Source: Ornithodoros turicata
Lineage: Eukaryota; Arthropoda; Arachnida; Ixodida; Argasidae
Direction: 5' to 3'
Assembly (NCBI RefSeq): GCF_037126465.1
Contig: NC_088202.1
Span: forward strand, 99,169,962 to 99,233,961
DNA length: 64,000 nt
Positions 53,736 to 64,000 of this stretch are shown here, piece by piece. The position numbers and the translations under genes are program-made. The number at the start of each line of letters is the position of its first letter. The stretch's first letter is position 1. Below the pieces are notes generated by a model. The model worked only from the letters and a program-made list of their open reading frames with translations. It searched no databases and had not been told where the DNA came from.

Positions 53736-54837
53736 ACAATCAGAATTATACCGAACTCTTTTTTGCGTCGGCACTAAACAGTGAACGTCCCTTCAGCTCG
53801 TGCATCGGGCATACATCGGGTGCTTTTAGCTCATGCTGCGCGTGCCACGCCATGGAGCAGTTCCGGCGTAAAAGTTACGAAGCGGACTGGCGTACAAAGG
53901 ACGTGAATATAATTGTTGTCAGAGACACATTTGTAATAACTGTCGTGGGCTACAATTCAGTAAATCGGTATTGAAAAATGCAGCAATGCGCATCATGCCG
54001 CGCATGTGGTGCAGCACAACGACAGGCCTCGTTCCAAATCCACGCGCACTTCTCCTGCTGTCTCATTGGATGCTGCCAATCTTTGCTTCCTGGGGATACC
54101 TTTGGTTGCCTCCAAAGACGGCTCTGTTTTCATTGTGTTTTTCTTCTAAACGGTAAAGCTGTGTAAACTAATTTTGCTTGCACTATACTAATTGAAACAC
54201 GGATTTCATTTGAGAACCAGTTGTTTTTGCATTTTAGTGCCCCTTTAAGGGATTGGCTGAAATGACCACAAAAGTGCAAGCGGCAAACTGGTCACCGTCG
54301 CCAAGACTCATACGTAACAAATGAGACACGCGTCTCCGACCCAATAAGCAAATACAATGGAGACCACTCAATCAACGAGGCATATGTCGGCTTCTGGTTT
54401 TGGGATTTGAGAGATGCACAACTCTTACACCAACGAACTGTATTCCTCCAAGGGAAGGACTCTCCGTGTTTAAGGCTGACCCACTATTCCTCACCTGTAG
54501 CCGCCACCATCCTCATCCTCACTGCAATAAACCCTTCTTTTGGAACCTCCTACATCTCGGTGGAGGGGCGATCAACTCCCTCTTCTATGTTCTGTACTGC
54601 TCTTCTATGCTCTAAACTCTAAACTTCCCCTTCTAAACAAACTGCAACTCCGTGAACGACATTTTGCAACCATACAAAGCGACCACGCTTCTACTCCTTC
54701 TAGCAATAGGGCACCACCAGTGGGATCTGTGTGCTTTCGATGGTCTCGATGGGGACGACGTCGACGATTGAGTGGACGATTTTTCTTGTGTGTGCGTCAT
54801 CACAGCAGGTTTGACGACCAGACCAAGTTCAACGACA
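53736..54837. other. No gene recognised
   Basis: Short frames only; no motifs. Confidence 0.4.
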
Positions 54838-54925
54838 TTGTCTGTGGGCTTTCCGGTAGACTTTTCCGCCGAATGTCGGCACAGTTCACCATGAAGTCGG
54901 CCCAGGACGCATGCTAACCCCCTTC
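54838..54925 (+). mobile_element. tRNA-derived SINE body fragment
   Basis: TGTCTGTGGGCTTTCC, AATGTCGGCACAGTTC and GAAGTCGGCCCAGGACGCAT match the SINE body. Confidence 0.65.
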
Positions 54926-56164
54926 TCCTTCCTGCTGTCTTCTCTCCATCTGTCCACGTCTGTACGCCTTTTATAGCGACAGTTGCTTCGTGGCGCTAAC
55001 AAGCAATCGAAAAAAAAAAAGTATATTGGGTGCACGTCAGCTGTCCAAAAATTAGTAGTGCTCAGTGAAAGCTGTGCAGAATCACTCCTCTTTTTTTCCT
55101 TACAAACAAACAAACATTCACTCCAGATATGTTGTCGGTAAATGCGGTATTCGGTGAATTAGGAAATAGCTAGTCTTTCTGTGTACGAAGAATATATGTA
55201 GGCATATGTTTTTGTCCCAAGTATGGCGGCAGTACCAGTGAATATGTCTATGCGAAATAATATAATTTTCTTATTCTTTGAAAAAAAAAAAAAAAATTCG
55301 TTACCTGCGGTAAGCAAAATTCTTACGAGTGAACATGCAAAAGTACTGGACGGCATTGTTTCTGAATCCATCTACCGTATGAACCGGGGGGTATGAAGAT
55401 GTATTAAAGAAAAAAAAAAAAGAAGATTATGGCTCGTTCCCGTGTATAAGTCGGCTACATTTTCTGAAGAGAAAACTAAAGCAAAAACGTCCACTGGTAT
55501 ACGGTGCACACAGTCATGGAGAAAGCGTCAATATTGAATGCCGTATTGTACAAAGAAGTCGCAAAACACACACGGAAAAAATGCGTGTCCACCAGTTCAG
55601 GAACGGTTCTTTTTCTGGCTCCGACGTCAGCAGTTGATCGTCACTCGCCCATAAGAGGCTGTCTGCGGCTCCGTCTAAAGCATTGCTAATACAGCACTTT
55701 TAGAACCTTTTCCCCACCATTTCCTCAGGAAGTGCCTTTCGCACAGATGAAGCTTGCTCACACGCTGTTCTGAGCGGTTCGCACCCTGTGACCAGCTACC
55801 AGGTAGCTTAAGGTGCCCCTACGGACTAAAACTAAATAATTCATTTCGTATTCTAAATAAACCTAACGTGCAAAGACTTTGTACGCAAGATACAAATGCC
55901 GAAAGAAGTGTTCCAGCCTCAGAACATCAATTGCCATCATATACAAATGCCGTTGCGGTTTAGTGGACCTTTCCTTCTTTTCATTTGTGATACTTATGCA
56001 GTTCGTAATTGTCACGAAAAAGCCGTACGCCTCCCGTTTTCCCTCCCCTAATCTCTCCCTATTATTTTTCTCCAACATCAACATCATCAACAAATCAGAG
56101 CAGATAACGATATTATTCGAGATGATGGCTGGCTAGGACTGTGCTATGCGGTAAGTTTATCTCA
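54926..56164. other. No gene recognised
   Basis: Contains A-rich runs (55011, 55281, 55411) and one copy (55909-55928) of the 20-base SINE-like word. Confidence 0.4.
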
Positions 56165-56300
56165 GGTTTCCAGACATATGGCGGCACAGTTCCCTTCGAA
56201 GTCGGCCCAGGACGCACATTTCCCTAGGGCGTCAGTCGTGACGTTGCCCACCTCTGTGACGGCGACAACGGCGAGCCCTTTCACCATCACCACCATCATT
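56165..56300 (+). mobile_element. tRNA-derived SINE body fragment
   Basis: GGCGGCACAGTTCCCTTCGA, AGTCGGCCCAGGACGCAC and CGTGACGTTGCCCACCTCTG, ending GGCGAGCCCTTTCACCATCA. Confidence 0.7.
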
Positions 56301-57241
56301 TTTAAGAGTGTACCGCAACGAATCATTTGGATAAAATTCCTCAACATTCGATATAGCATCAAGTAGTCCACCCTTTTCTTTCCTTTCTCTCCTCCCGAGC
56401 TTTTAGTGCACGGGCTGATTATTGGTTTGCAGCACATTGAGATATACTAGATATTTATATATATTTCCGTCCTTATATATTTCCGTTTCTTAAATATGGC
56501 GTATAGTTTATATATCCCACGTCTTTCAAAATCCTGAGCGAACACATCTCTCACTGCTGAAAGTAAATGGGAGCAACGTGGGGAAGTCCGAATGAAAGGG
56601 GAAAAACAGGGAGGACAAACAAACAAAAAGCATCGTAATGTGAAGTGTGCAGCCCCTAATGTGCCCTTTCCTCATGTTCTTCTTTCGTTCCAAGATGAGG
56701 GACTGGTGCGCCACCTTTCATTCGTAACTGGATGAAAGGCTTTGTTTATACAGAGCGGCCGAACGAAATCATATATCACGCTAGGTCGGTATTGAAAAGG
56801 GACGGGACCCAATTCACGGGCCGTGAGATGAGTTTTCTCTGGCCTCCGACATTTCTTCGAGAGTTCTTTCTGTTGCAAAACTGTGACAGGGGCCCAAGAA
56901 AAGTGTTTTATTTTTGCTTTGTTCTACTTTGCTATGTATCTCAACTGGTCAGTAGGGTAGAATAAACTGCAAAAGTCCGAAACGTAAGCAAACGTTTAAA
57001 ATAGATTTGTGCATGCAAATAACAGAAAAAAATAGTGAATTTATGTACACAGTCTTTGTGATGCTAGATTTGACGTTGTCAGAAGGGCTTATAGGCAAGT
57101 CGCCTCTTCCAACTGGCTGAACATTTCATTCGGTCGATGATACCGCGTGCACCTCAATAGAATAGAATAGAAGCCCAGGGAAAAAAATGGAAACGTAGGT
57201 TGCACCTCAAAGCGATGGTATCTGTGATTAAGAACACTGAG
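56301..57241. other. No gene recognised
   Basis: ATAGAATAGAATAGAA microsatellite-like run near 57158; nothing else. Confidence 0.4.
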
Positions 57242-57548
57242 CCGCGTTTACATGAATACAACACAAGCGTATCGTATCCAGTTGTCGAATCGAATCCACC
57301 TATGTAAGCGGATCAATTCGCTAGAGAGCGTGTCGTATTCCATCCGCTAAACAGAGGTGGATCGAGACGGTGGATGCACATTCAGATTGTGCATGTAAAC
57401 AGACGATGCGCATCGACGGAAGAAGAGAGGATTATGGGATGGTGCGTTCGGCTGCGGGACAGCCGTGTCGTCTGCTACACCTAGTCGGCATGACAAAATG
57501 GCGATATTGGGGAGTTCTCAGCCACGCTCCGTGTTTGATATGTAGATT

Positions 57549-57944
57549 ATGCATGACGAACTAGCACTGGGAAAGGGACAGAGAGAGGAGACGACAGGTG
57601 CTATACCGCTGACCTGCGGTAAATCATACATTGGCCAGACGGGGCGATGTTTAAACATTAGGCTAAGGGAGCATGCTGCAACCCTGAGAGGTACCCCGTC
57701 CGGTCAGTTGTCGGGGCATTGTAACACGTGTGGCTGTTCTCCAAGATTCCCGGAGACGAGGATAAAAGGTCGTTCTTGTGATCAGCGTACCAGAGAAATA
57801 ATAGAGGCATTTGAAATAAGGAAAAATGAGCAACAGTGTGTGAGACAGGCTTCTATCACTCTGTTTGATAATGAAGTCAAATTCCTAAAAACGTGGGACA
57901 ACAAAAAGGTTGACGAGTGTGTGGATGACACATTAACCTTCTGA
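57549..57944 (+). CDS. GIY-YIG endonuclease domain of a Penelope-like element
   Basis: The 131-codon frame runs to a TGA at 57944. After about 18 residues derived from the inverted terminal repeat come IPLTCGKSYIGQTGRCLNIR (about 19-38). The K-x-YIGQTGR...R-x-x-EH pattern is the second half of the GIY-YIG motif with the catalytic arginine and following EH. Then come GHCNTCGCSPRF (zinc-binding-like H/C cluster) and REIIEAFEIRKN (the glutamate-bearing EAxxI helix), ending SITLFDNEVKFLKTW. This is the nicking endonuclease found C-terminal to the PLE reverse transcriptase, which cleaves target DNA to prime reverse transcription. The RT domain is absent (5' truncation). The initiating Met is an accident of truncation. 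Confidence 0.85.
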   Translation: MHDELALGKGQREETTGAIPLTCGKSYIGQTGRCLNIRLREHAATLRGTPSGQLSGHCNTCGCSPRFPETRIKGRSCDQRTREIIEAFEIRKNEQQCVRQASITLFDNEVKFLKTWDNKKVDECVDDTLTF

Positions 57945-58088
57945 GTGTCATATTTAAAGACTGTACTATGTTGCCAATAAATTCTTTTGTTGGAAGTCTA
58001 GCACCTGTCCTGTCGTCTCCTCTCTCTGTCCCGTTCCCAGTGCTAGTTCGTCATGCAAGATCAACACCAACACGCCCGGTTTTTCACC
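57550..58088 (+). mobile_element. Penelope-like element, 5' truncated, 15-bp target duplication
   Basis: TTGATATGTAGATTA occurs at both borders (57535-57549 and 58089-58103). The 539-bp insert encodes a GIY-YIG domain and carries a terminal inverted duplication: 57550-57602 equals the inverse of 57999-58057 (GCATGACGAACTAGCACTGG and GACAGAGAGAGGAGACGACA). 5' truncation with an inverted copy of the 3' terminal sequence in front is characteristic of PLEs. Confidence 0.85.
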
Positions 58089-58400
58089 TTGATATGTAGA
58101 TTAGTCTCACTTACAGAAGCCGCGGGGCTTGCAGCCGTAGAGCAGAATTCATTCTGAAGTACGTTTGAAAATGAGGCGTATATAAGCTACGTTTTCGACG
58201 TTTTAACACTCGGTGCGAAGGTAGCGGGACCCCCGAGACGGCAGTATTTGCGGAAGTGCGCCTCTAACTTTGCAATATGGCACGACGTGGCGCCATCTTC
58301 GATCTCGACTCGATGCGGATCCATGAAAACGGTGGCGTATCGTCTTCTCTCCGGTTTCGACTCGATTCGATACGATTGTGTCGTATTCATGTAAACGCGG

Positions 58401-59095
58401 GTTGTGGTAAGCATTGTCACGCATATTTGGCTTGACTGGGCACTAAACTTCTCATTGTGCTGCCGAGCATAAAGCTCGGATGAGTTCATCAGGAGCAAAG
58501 CAATTTCATGACAGCCATTGTCTTCATTCCGTTTACAATTTGATCCATTTGACATTCAAATTGAACGATGTTAAACATTGGGCAGTTTGGTTCCGCATTA
58601 AAATCGCTAAAACCCCAGTGTAGGGGCAACAGTTAAAAAGACGACACAAGACATAGCACTGAACTAATATACCAAGACATTAGTACTCGACTCTAGGATG
58701 CCTATATTTGATTTCCCCTCTCCCCTCCGCCAGGTCCACTCTTCGTTGGTCCTCGGCACCTTATAAGATAAAGTCTACCAGTGTTGCAGGAGCTCAGTGT
58801 TTCTGGTGACGGGGTATTACTCGGTGCTCAAGGTAGAAGCCATCGCCTTTGCTTAGGTGTACCTAAGACAACAGAGACCTTCTCCATTTTGGCAGAGGCG
58901 CCCACACTCCACACTCTGCCCACACTCTGCGCGACAAAGAAACTCTTCGTGCTTACACCCGACTCGTCAGCCGACATACCCATCATTATCTATGAGATTT
59001 TCATACGAGATTACATTTTCACAAGCGACAGGCCTCCGCGTTCACCACGTGGTGGTCCAAAGTTTGTGCAAATCAGAAGACACATGCTGGACAAG
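58401..59095. other. No gene recognised
   Basis: The first 105 codons of the frame that enters the mariner start (58781) are not transposase. Confidence 0.4.
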
Positions 59096-60196
59096 ATGGC
59101 CGACAATGAGGTGAGCGCGCACATCGAACGGCGAATTCTCATGAGGTTTCTCGTGAATGAAGGCGTAAAGTCATCTGAAATTCACAGAAGACTTCAGGCT
59201 CACTATGGCCACGATACGCTTAGGCGCAGCAAAGCGTTTGAGTGGGGCAAACGGTGCCGAGACGGCCGTACATCAGTGCAGGACGATCCCGGCCGGGGCA
59301 GCTCAGAGCCCAGCGTCAGATTTCCTGAGAACATTCAAGTTGTGGAGCGCTAGATCCTCAAGGACTGACGGATAACATGTCTCGAACTGGCTCGAAAGAC
59401 GGACGTTTCTGTGGGAACGTTGAACACCGTCATTCATGACCACCTCCAGTTTCGGAAAGTTAGTGCCCGTTGGGTCCCGAGGCAGCTCTCCGTGTTTGAC
59501 CGGCAGAGAAGACTGGAAATCTCCCAAGAGCTAAGGTAGCGTTTCGACGCAGAAGGACAGCCGTTCCTTGATCGGATCATCACGTGCGATGAAACGTGGG
59601 TGCACTCAGGGTTTCACTCCTGAGTCTAAACGCGCATCAAAACAGTGGAAGCATCCGGGCTCGCCAGCTCCCAAGAAGTTCCGAAGCACCCCGTCTGCGG
59701 GTGAGGTCATGGCCACAGTTTTCTGGGACAAGGCTGGCGCTGTTCTGATTTTCTTTGATTTGATTTTCTGATTTGATGATTTCTGCCCAGTGCTACCACC
59801 ATCAACAGTGCATATTACTGTCAGGTTCTCAGGGATGTGCATAAGGCGCTGAAGCAAATGCGGCCGGGCCTCATCACCAAAGTAGTCCTCCTCCTACAGG
59901 ACAATGTACGCCCGCGTACCGCGCATCTCACGACACGCACCTTACAGGAACTTGGCTGGGAGTTGCTGCCACATCCCCCTTACAGTCCAGACCTCGCCCC
60001 CAGCGATTTCCATCTCTTCAGGCCACTGAAAGCGTTCCTTGGGGGCCGCCACTTGAGCTGCGACGACGAGGTCAAGAATGCGATCCGATCATGGCTGCTA
60101 CGTGCCGGTAAGAATTTCTACGCTGCTGGCATCCAAGCCCTCATGAAACGCTGGGACAACTGCATTAGTGTAGCTGGAGATTATGTTGGAAAATAA
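59096..60196 (+). pseudogene. mariner transposase (DD34D) pseudogene
   Basis: Starts MADNEVSAHIERRILMRFLV (helix-turn-helix region; FEWGKRCRDGRTSVQDDPGR follows) and hits a stop at 59351. It continues in the same frame to ITCDETWVHSGF (first catalytic D, near 59590), shifts frame (KQWKHPGSPAPKKFR; VFWDKAG), suffers a TTTGATTTGATTTTCTGATT slippage near 59755-59785, then reopens: VVLLLQDNVRPRTAHL (second D) to PHPPYSPDLAPSDFHLF (third D), 34 residues apart. It ends ...ISVAGDYVGK. Family members are about 345 residues; this one has one nonsense-interrupted N-terminus and at least two frameshifts, so it is inactive. Confidence 0.9.
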
Positions 60197-60239
60197 AACT
60201 AATTTATCGCCTGTAAGTTCATTTTACTTTTGCGAAAAA

Positions 60240-60274
60240 TGACAAGTCCCGGTTTGACTTGAACACCCCTCGTA
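60240..60274. repeat. Right terminal inverted repeat of the mariner
   Basis: Read on the minus strand it is TACGAGGGGTGTTCAAGTCA followed by AACCGGGACTTGTC, a typical mariner end. The left partner is not recognisable near 59010, so the left end is probably degraded. Confidence 0.65.
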
Positions 60275-60460
60275 TGTCCCTAGCGAAGACTTCGAGCATG
60301 CGTCTCTGCTTACGATGAACGTGGCTCAAACCAAGGTTTGCTCAGAACAGAGGGTCCCGACGTTTCGGAGCCAACTTGGCTCCTTCTTCAGGCAGACTGG
60401 ACAGCCAGCCAAAGCCATATACTTCACTGGGTTTGCACTGGGCTTTCAGTGGTGAGTTAG

Positions 60461-60575
60461 CGCACCCTGACGGGAGGAATCACGTGCTGCATGACCTTCT
60501 GACCCCATCCGCTCAAACGTTGCCTGCCTGCGTACTGCTGATGATGGCACAATAAGGCCGAAGCAGTGAGCTATT
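60461..60575 (+). repeat. Decayed hammerhead terminal-repeat copy
   Basis: Follows the palindrome's right arm (CCCTGACGGGAGGA..., CCGCTCAAACGTTGCC, TACTGCTGATGATGG, AATAAGGCCGAAG). CUGAUGA is intact but GAAA has become GAAG and the cleavage side is missing. It abuts the Tx1-like LINE. Confidence 0.7.
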
Positions 60576-61903
60576 TGACGTGCACTCCGGAGTAAGACAA
60601 GGGTGTCCACTGTCGCTGCTGCTCTATGTGCCTGCTTTCGAGCCGTTTGTGAGGAAGCTGGCAGTCGTGAGAATACTAGTACCGGTCAGTCAGTCTTTCC
60701 CCACGTGTTTCGCGTACGCGGATGACCTTACGCTTTGTACAACTAAACCGGCGTGTGTGGAAGAGGCACTCATGTCAGACTTTGGCCTATAGCGTCGGGA
60801 GCAAAACTGAATAGATTAAAATCTTCAGTGGTTGCCATTGGCGGATCTCTAGCGCAACGAGAAGTAGCGGGAGTTCCCGTCGTGAAGAGTGCCAAAATTT
60901 TGGGAATTGACTTCACTGCCGAAGGAGCATCTAATGAAACATGAAAGAGAATATCCAGAGAACTGGAGGGTGATGCGACTAGAGCATGAAGGTGAAGAGC
61001 TAACGTATCTGGATAAAAATAAAATCATTTCTAGTGATATGGCATCTAAAATGTGGTATTGTGGAACGTGTTTTCCCCCTTCAAAGAAAATAGTGAAGGT
61101 CCTAACGCGCACAATGATGTCCGTATTCTGGGAAGGAAGACTGGAACGGGTGAAACGAGAAGTTGTCCAGGCGCCAGTCGGGTGTGGTGGGTTTGGAATC
61201 CTGAATGTAACAGTAAAATGCATAGCACTAGGAATTTCACATATCTTCAGAGTGTTGGAGGAGGAGAACCACATTGCCAGACCTTTGGCTCTGTACTGGT
61301 TTGGGCACACGGGCTAGAGTGTTGGGGGTTTCATTAGATCATACAAAGCCACGATCGGAGCTCATGTCGACATATAACGGGAACGTCGTCAGGCACATGG
61401 AAATGCTTCCAGATACCGATCGAGATGTCAAGTTTATGTCTGTACGAGAGTTGTACAAGGTTCTCTTTTACCAGTGCAAGCGTTCTGTCGTCAACTCGCA
61501 CGTGTCAGAACACAGAGGTTTCGTTGTGTCGAACGTACTCAGGGGTGATAGGGGGGATGTAGGATGGGAGCTGTTACACTGCATAATGCCGGTGAACACC
61601 ATACTGCACAGATATTTTGGCACACACATTTTGGCCTCGACACACTGTACAGCATGTGGAGCCCTAGAAAACCACAAACATGTTTTTTTTTTTTTGTACT
61701 GTGCTATCTCAGCCGCGATTTGGCGGAAGGTAGCGGAAGTCTTTGGTGTAAATCGAATTTTGTACACGACCGTCTTGTACAGTGACCCACTTCCAGTTCA
61801 AAAAGGAAGAGTACCCGCCTTTACCTTGGTAATGGGAGAAATAAAATTTCAGTTGTGGAAATCCCGGGACAGAGAACATATGGACAAAAAGTGGAATCCT
61901 TAA
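60574..61903 (+). pseudogene. Tx1-like LINE ORF2 fragment: RT core to C-terminus
   Basis: Begins at GVRQGCPLSLLLYVPAFEPF and CFAYADDLTLCTTKPA (RT catalytic boxes, 60590-60745). A frameshift leads to GAKLNRLKSSVVAIGG and SAKILGIDFTAEG, another to MWYCGTCFPPSKKIVKVLTR and APVGCGGFGILNVTVKCIAL. The final frame 61274-61903 has HRYFGTHILASTHCTACGAL and ENHKHVFFFLYC (C-x2-C...H...C) before a stop. Same overall design as 18240-23265 but a divergent member. 5' truncated, several frameshifts. Confidence 0.8.
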
Positions 61904-62039
61904 GAAAGGTTCTCTTTCATGTTAGGCTTGAACTTCAAACGCAGTTACAGAGGGGGGACATATGTACATAGTGAACATATGTACATATGTAAACACACAC
62001 ATAGTGTACATATGTAAAAAAAAAAGGTGCGGGAGAAGC

Positions 62040-63136
62040 CGCGATGGCAACGATGCGCTGCGGGCGATGAGGCTTGCCGCCTGTGCTTCAGAGGGTGGCC
62101 ATCATTTCGGTGGTCTTGAGGTACTCGAAGAGTGCCTTGGTAACGTCCCGTTGCCGAGGGCGCGGGACAGGCCCGAGGAGTGTAGCGAGCGAGAGGGGGT
62201 GTTGGTCCAAGGCTTGGAGTAGAGCCCTGCGCGGATGAGGTTTTTGGCATCCGCATCCGACCCGCATCCGCGCACACGTTATCCGCATCCGATCCGCACC
62301 ATACACAACAGTTTACATCCGCATCCGATCCGCTGAGCAAAACGCACCATCCGCATCCGATCCGCAAAAATCCGCACATTTCGAAAGACGCGTAAAGACC
62401 GCCGGAAGCATGTTGGTATAATTTCGGATGCCTCCATGCTGTCACGGAAGGACTCAGTCATGACGACAAGCAAAGGTAAACCTTTCAACAAACGCGATAT
62501 GGAGAGACTTCTGGAACGCGTGGAACGCTACCTCGTCGGCGCTCGCGCGGTTCGAGACGCCTGAATGCCTCCTCTCCCGTCTTGGCGCCGTGCATGGTCA
62601 AAGGTGAACCAGCGCATGCGCTCGCTGTCGGCTGTCGGCGCGCAATACAAATAAATTGCGGGTGGAAAAATGACAGCACGCGGTATATCCGCATCCGGTC
62701 CGCTACCGATCCGCTGCCTTCGTATCCGCATCCGATCCGCATCCGACCTCGAGCCAACCGCATCCGATCCGCACACCGCAGAAAGTGCTAAATTTTCATC
62801 CGAATCCGCAAGTATATTGCGGATGTCCGCGGACATCCGCTTCCATCCGCGGATGGTGCAGGGCTCTAGCTTGGAGGCGTCGGGCGAGGGCGGCACGAGG
62901 CGCCGAGAACGTCGGGCACGTTAGCAGGAGGTGGGCTACGTCAGTGATGGCGTCCAGGCATCGCAGTTTGCGTTGCCGCGTCTGCCCATCTTGTGCAGGA
63001 GTGACGGAGTGTAGGCGACGTTAAGGCGGAGGCGATGAAGGAGGGTTTCCTCGGCCCTGGTAAGGTGTTGGGTGGGGTAAAGTTGCATCGCGGTGTCGAT
63101 GGCTCGAAGAAAGGTGTTGCATCGAATAGCGAATTA
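62040..63136 (-). pseudogene. I-like LINE ORF2 C-terminus, split by a hAT MITE
   Basis: On the minus strand: LTRAEETLLHRLRLNVAYTP near 63060-63000, a zinc-binding-like segment with a frameshift, then DVAHLLLTCPTFSAPRAALA and LLGPVPRPRQRDV..., ending EYLKTTEMMATL and stop at about 62088. The C-terminal frame is continuous only if 62220-62868 plus one 8-bp duplicate is ignored, so the MITE inserted into an ORF that was open there. The 3' flank contains ACATATGTACATATGT repeats (61957-62017). Confidence 0.8.
62220..62868. mobile_element. hAT MITE with 8-bp target duplication and ATCCGC repeats
   Basis: TAGAGCCCTGC at 62220 is inverted at 62858-62868 (GCAGGGCTCTA). GCTTGGAG is duplicated at 62212-62219 and 62869-62876. 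Subterminal regions are packed with GCATCCGATCC/ATCCGCGGAT words on both sides, likely transposase-binding repeats. 649 bp, non-coding. Confidence 0.92.
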
Positions 63137-63591
63137 AACAACAACAACTTTATTTTTGGCCTTGGAGAGTGGGGAGTTTCATCGCCACAGGCGATACTCT
63201 ACCCCATTGCTGGTGGGAATGGGGGGAATAAAATAACGAACCCCTTCACAATAACGATCGAAGTCCGATGGTGTCCAGAAATGTCAGAAGAGCTTTGAGC
63301 GCAGAGCGTTGCTGGGCTGGATTGGGCCAGGGACCAAGCAATTTCGATAGGGAGAAAGGGCGAGAGTCCAGCTGACGAAGAGACTTGGAGAGTGTGGTTC
63401 GGGAAGGTTGGTAGTGAGGGCAATGAAGAAGAATATGGTCCAGATCCTCAAGAGCACCACAGTGGCAGCAGGTGGGAGAGTCAACTTCTCTCACGCGGTA
63501 ACGCCACTGAGCTGTAAAGGCCGCATCGAGGCGCATTCGGTGAATTAATGCAGCATCTTGACGAGAGGTGTTTTGTGGCATGCGGAATGTG
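63137..63591 (-). mobile_element. 5'-truncated I-like LINE inserted in another LINE, 13-bp target duplication
   Basis: GAATAGCGAATTA flanks it at 63124-63136 and 63592-63604. The minus frame 63581-63246 reads RMRLDAAFTAQWRYRVREVD, CCHCGALEDLDHILLHCPHY and LLGPWPNPAQQRSALKALL with a stop at 63246. The 3' UTR (GGGGTAGAGTATCGCC...) ends in AATAAAGTTGTTGTTGTTT. The preserved frame and duplication indicate a fairly young insertion. Confidence 0.9.
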
Positions 63592-63604
63592 GAATAGCGA
63601 ATTA

Positions 63605-64000
63605 GACTCGTTAGGCCCTAAGGAATTTAAAAGAAAATGGAAAGCCCACTGGCAGTTATTTCTAAGAGTTAATGGGAGAATGTAATGAAAATGTAACAAC
63701 TGTGTCTTGACATGTGGGTCATGCAAGCCTAGATTGTATGTCTTCGTGCAAGTGTAAGGATGTAACGGGTAAATGCAAGCGTACAGATTACCACACCCCA
63801 CAATGGTGGCACAGATGTAAAGTGTAATATGATTGTATGAGTATAGGTGTAAAGTGTACATATGTTGGAATGTATATATGTTCGATTATGTAACTTATTT
63901 GTAATGTAGTGTTAACAGGTAGGAACGTAGGTGTAAATGATGTACGCGTACGTATAATTATGTTGAATACTTGAATGACGTACTGTGAACATAAGTATGC
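63605..64000. other. No gene recognised; TGTAA-rich sequence
   Basis: Recurring TGTAAGTGTA, GATGTAAAGTGTA and TACATATGT words up to the window end. Should contain more of the minus-strand LINE, but no coding similarity is seen. Confidence 0.4.

Larger units (their letters stand above)
57242..58400. mobile_element. TIR element split by a Penelope-like insertion
   Basis: CCGCGTTTACATGAATAC (57242-57259) is inverted exactly at 58383-58400, and similarity continues inward (ACACAAGCGTATCG). Without the insert and its duplicated target the element is about 600 bp. No target duplication of its own is visible and it encodes nothing known. Confidence 0.65.

Overview
This is eukaryotic DNA, most likely from a tick (Ixodida). 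Coding exons are short and far apart and have GT..AG junctions. The only secreted protein gene with a recognisable pattern has the cysteine spacing of tick class B evasins. Almost everything else is nested transposable-element debris of the kinds known from chelicerate genomes: Penelope-like (PLE), Tx1/L1-like, I-like and CR1/Jockey-like non-LTR elements, tRNA-derived SINEs, mariner, hAT, PIF/Harbinger-like and Kolobok-like DNA elements. Species cannot be told from this window.

Layout. 1-10600: a four-exon minus-strand gene (start codon at 7434, stop codon ending at 419) for a small B12D/NDUFA4/NMES1-like mitochondrial protein. Its introns hold several MITEs, two with clear 3-bp target duplications. 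A 72-bp minisatellite and a TIR element with a partly duplicated end lie upstream. 10600-14690: mostly unassigned repeats. 14690-17745: an array of eleven 234-bp monomers, each carrying a minus-strand type I hammerhead ribozyme. It ends in a near-perfect 294-bp palindrome with one hammerhead on each strand. 18240-23265: a Tx1-like LINE interrupted by an opposite-strand Tx1-like fragment, with a candidate target duplication. 24060-24370: the evasin-like secreted knottin gene (minus).

26071-28840: a 2.8-kb TIR element packed with TTACACCC/GGGTGTAA subterminal repeats. 29245-34043: a TIR element holding an 84-bp mini-insert with a 12-bp target duplication, a SINE, a broken mariner, and a hAT remnant with a BED finger. 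36916-39694: a TTAA-flanked, Kolobok-like element with a decayed THAP domain and exon-like blocks. 40600-48300: a weak secreted-peptide candidate, a MITE, a CR1/Jockey-like RT fragment, SINEs and an endonuclease-domain fragment. 48300-49926: an I-like LINE with RNase H. 50426-51400: a 975-bp TRIM-like LTR retrotransposon. 51529-53065: a dead hammerhead repeat, a 51-bp minisatellite and a split THAP domain.

57242-58400: a TIR element split by a 539-bp PLE copy (GIY-YIG endonuclease, 15-bp target duplication). 59096-60274: a DD34D mariner. 60461-61903: a decayed hammerhead repeat followed by a Tx1-like LINE. 62040-63604: a minus-strand I-like LINE split by a hAT MITE (8-bp TSD) and by a second LINE (13-bp TSD).

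The most noteworthy system is the ribozyme repeat family: a tandem satellite plus dispersed and palindromic copies, all built on a hammerhead core. It resembles PLE terminal repeats and metazoan retrozyme-like satellites. All homology calls were made by eye from motifs; no database search was possible.
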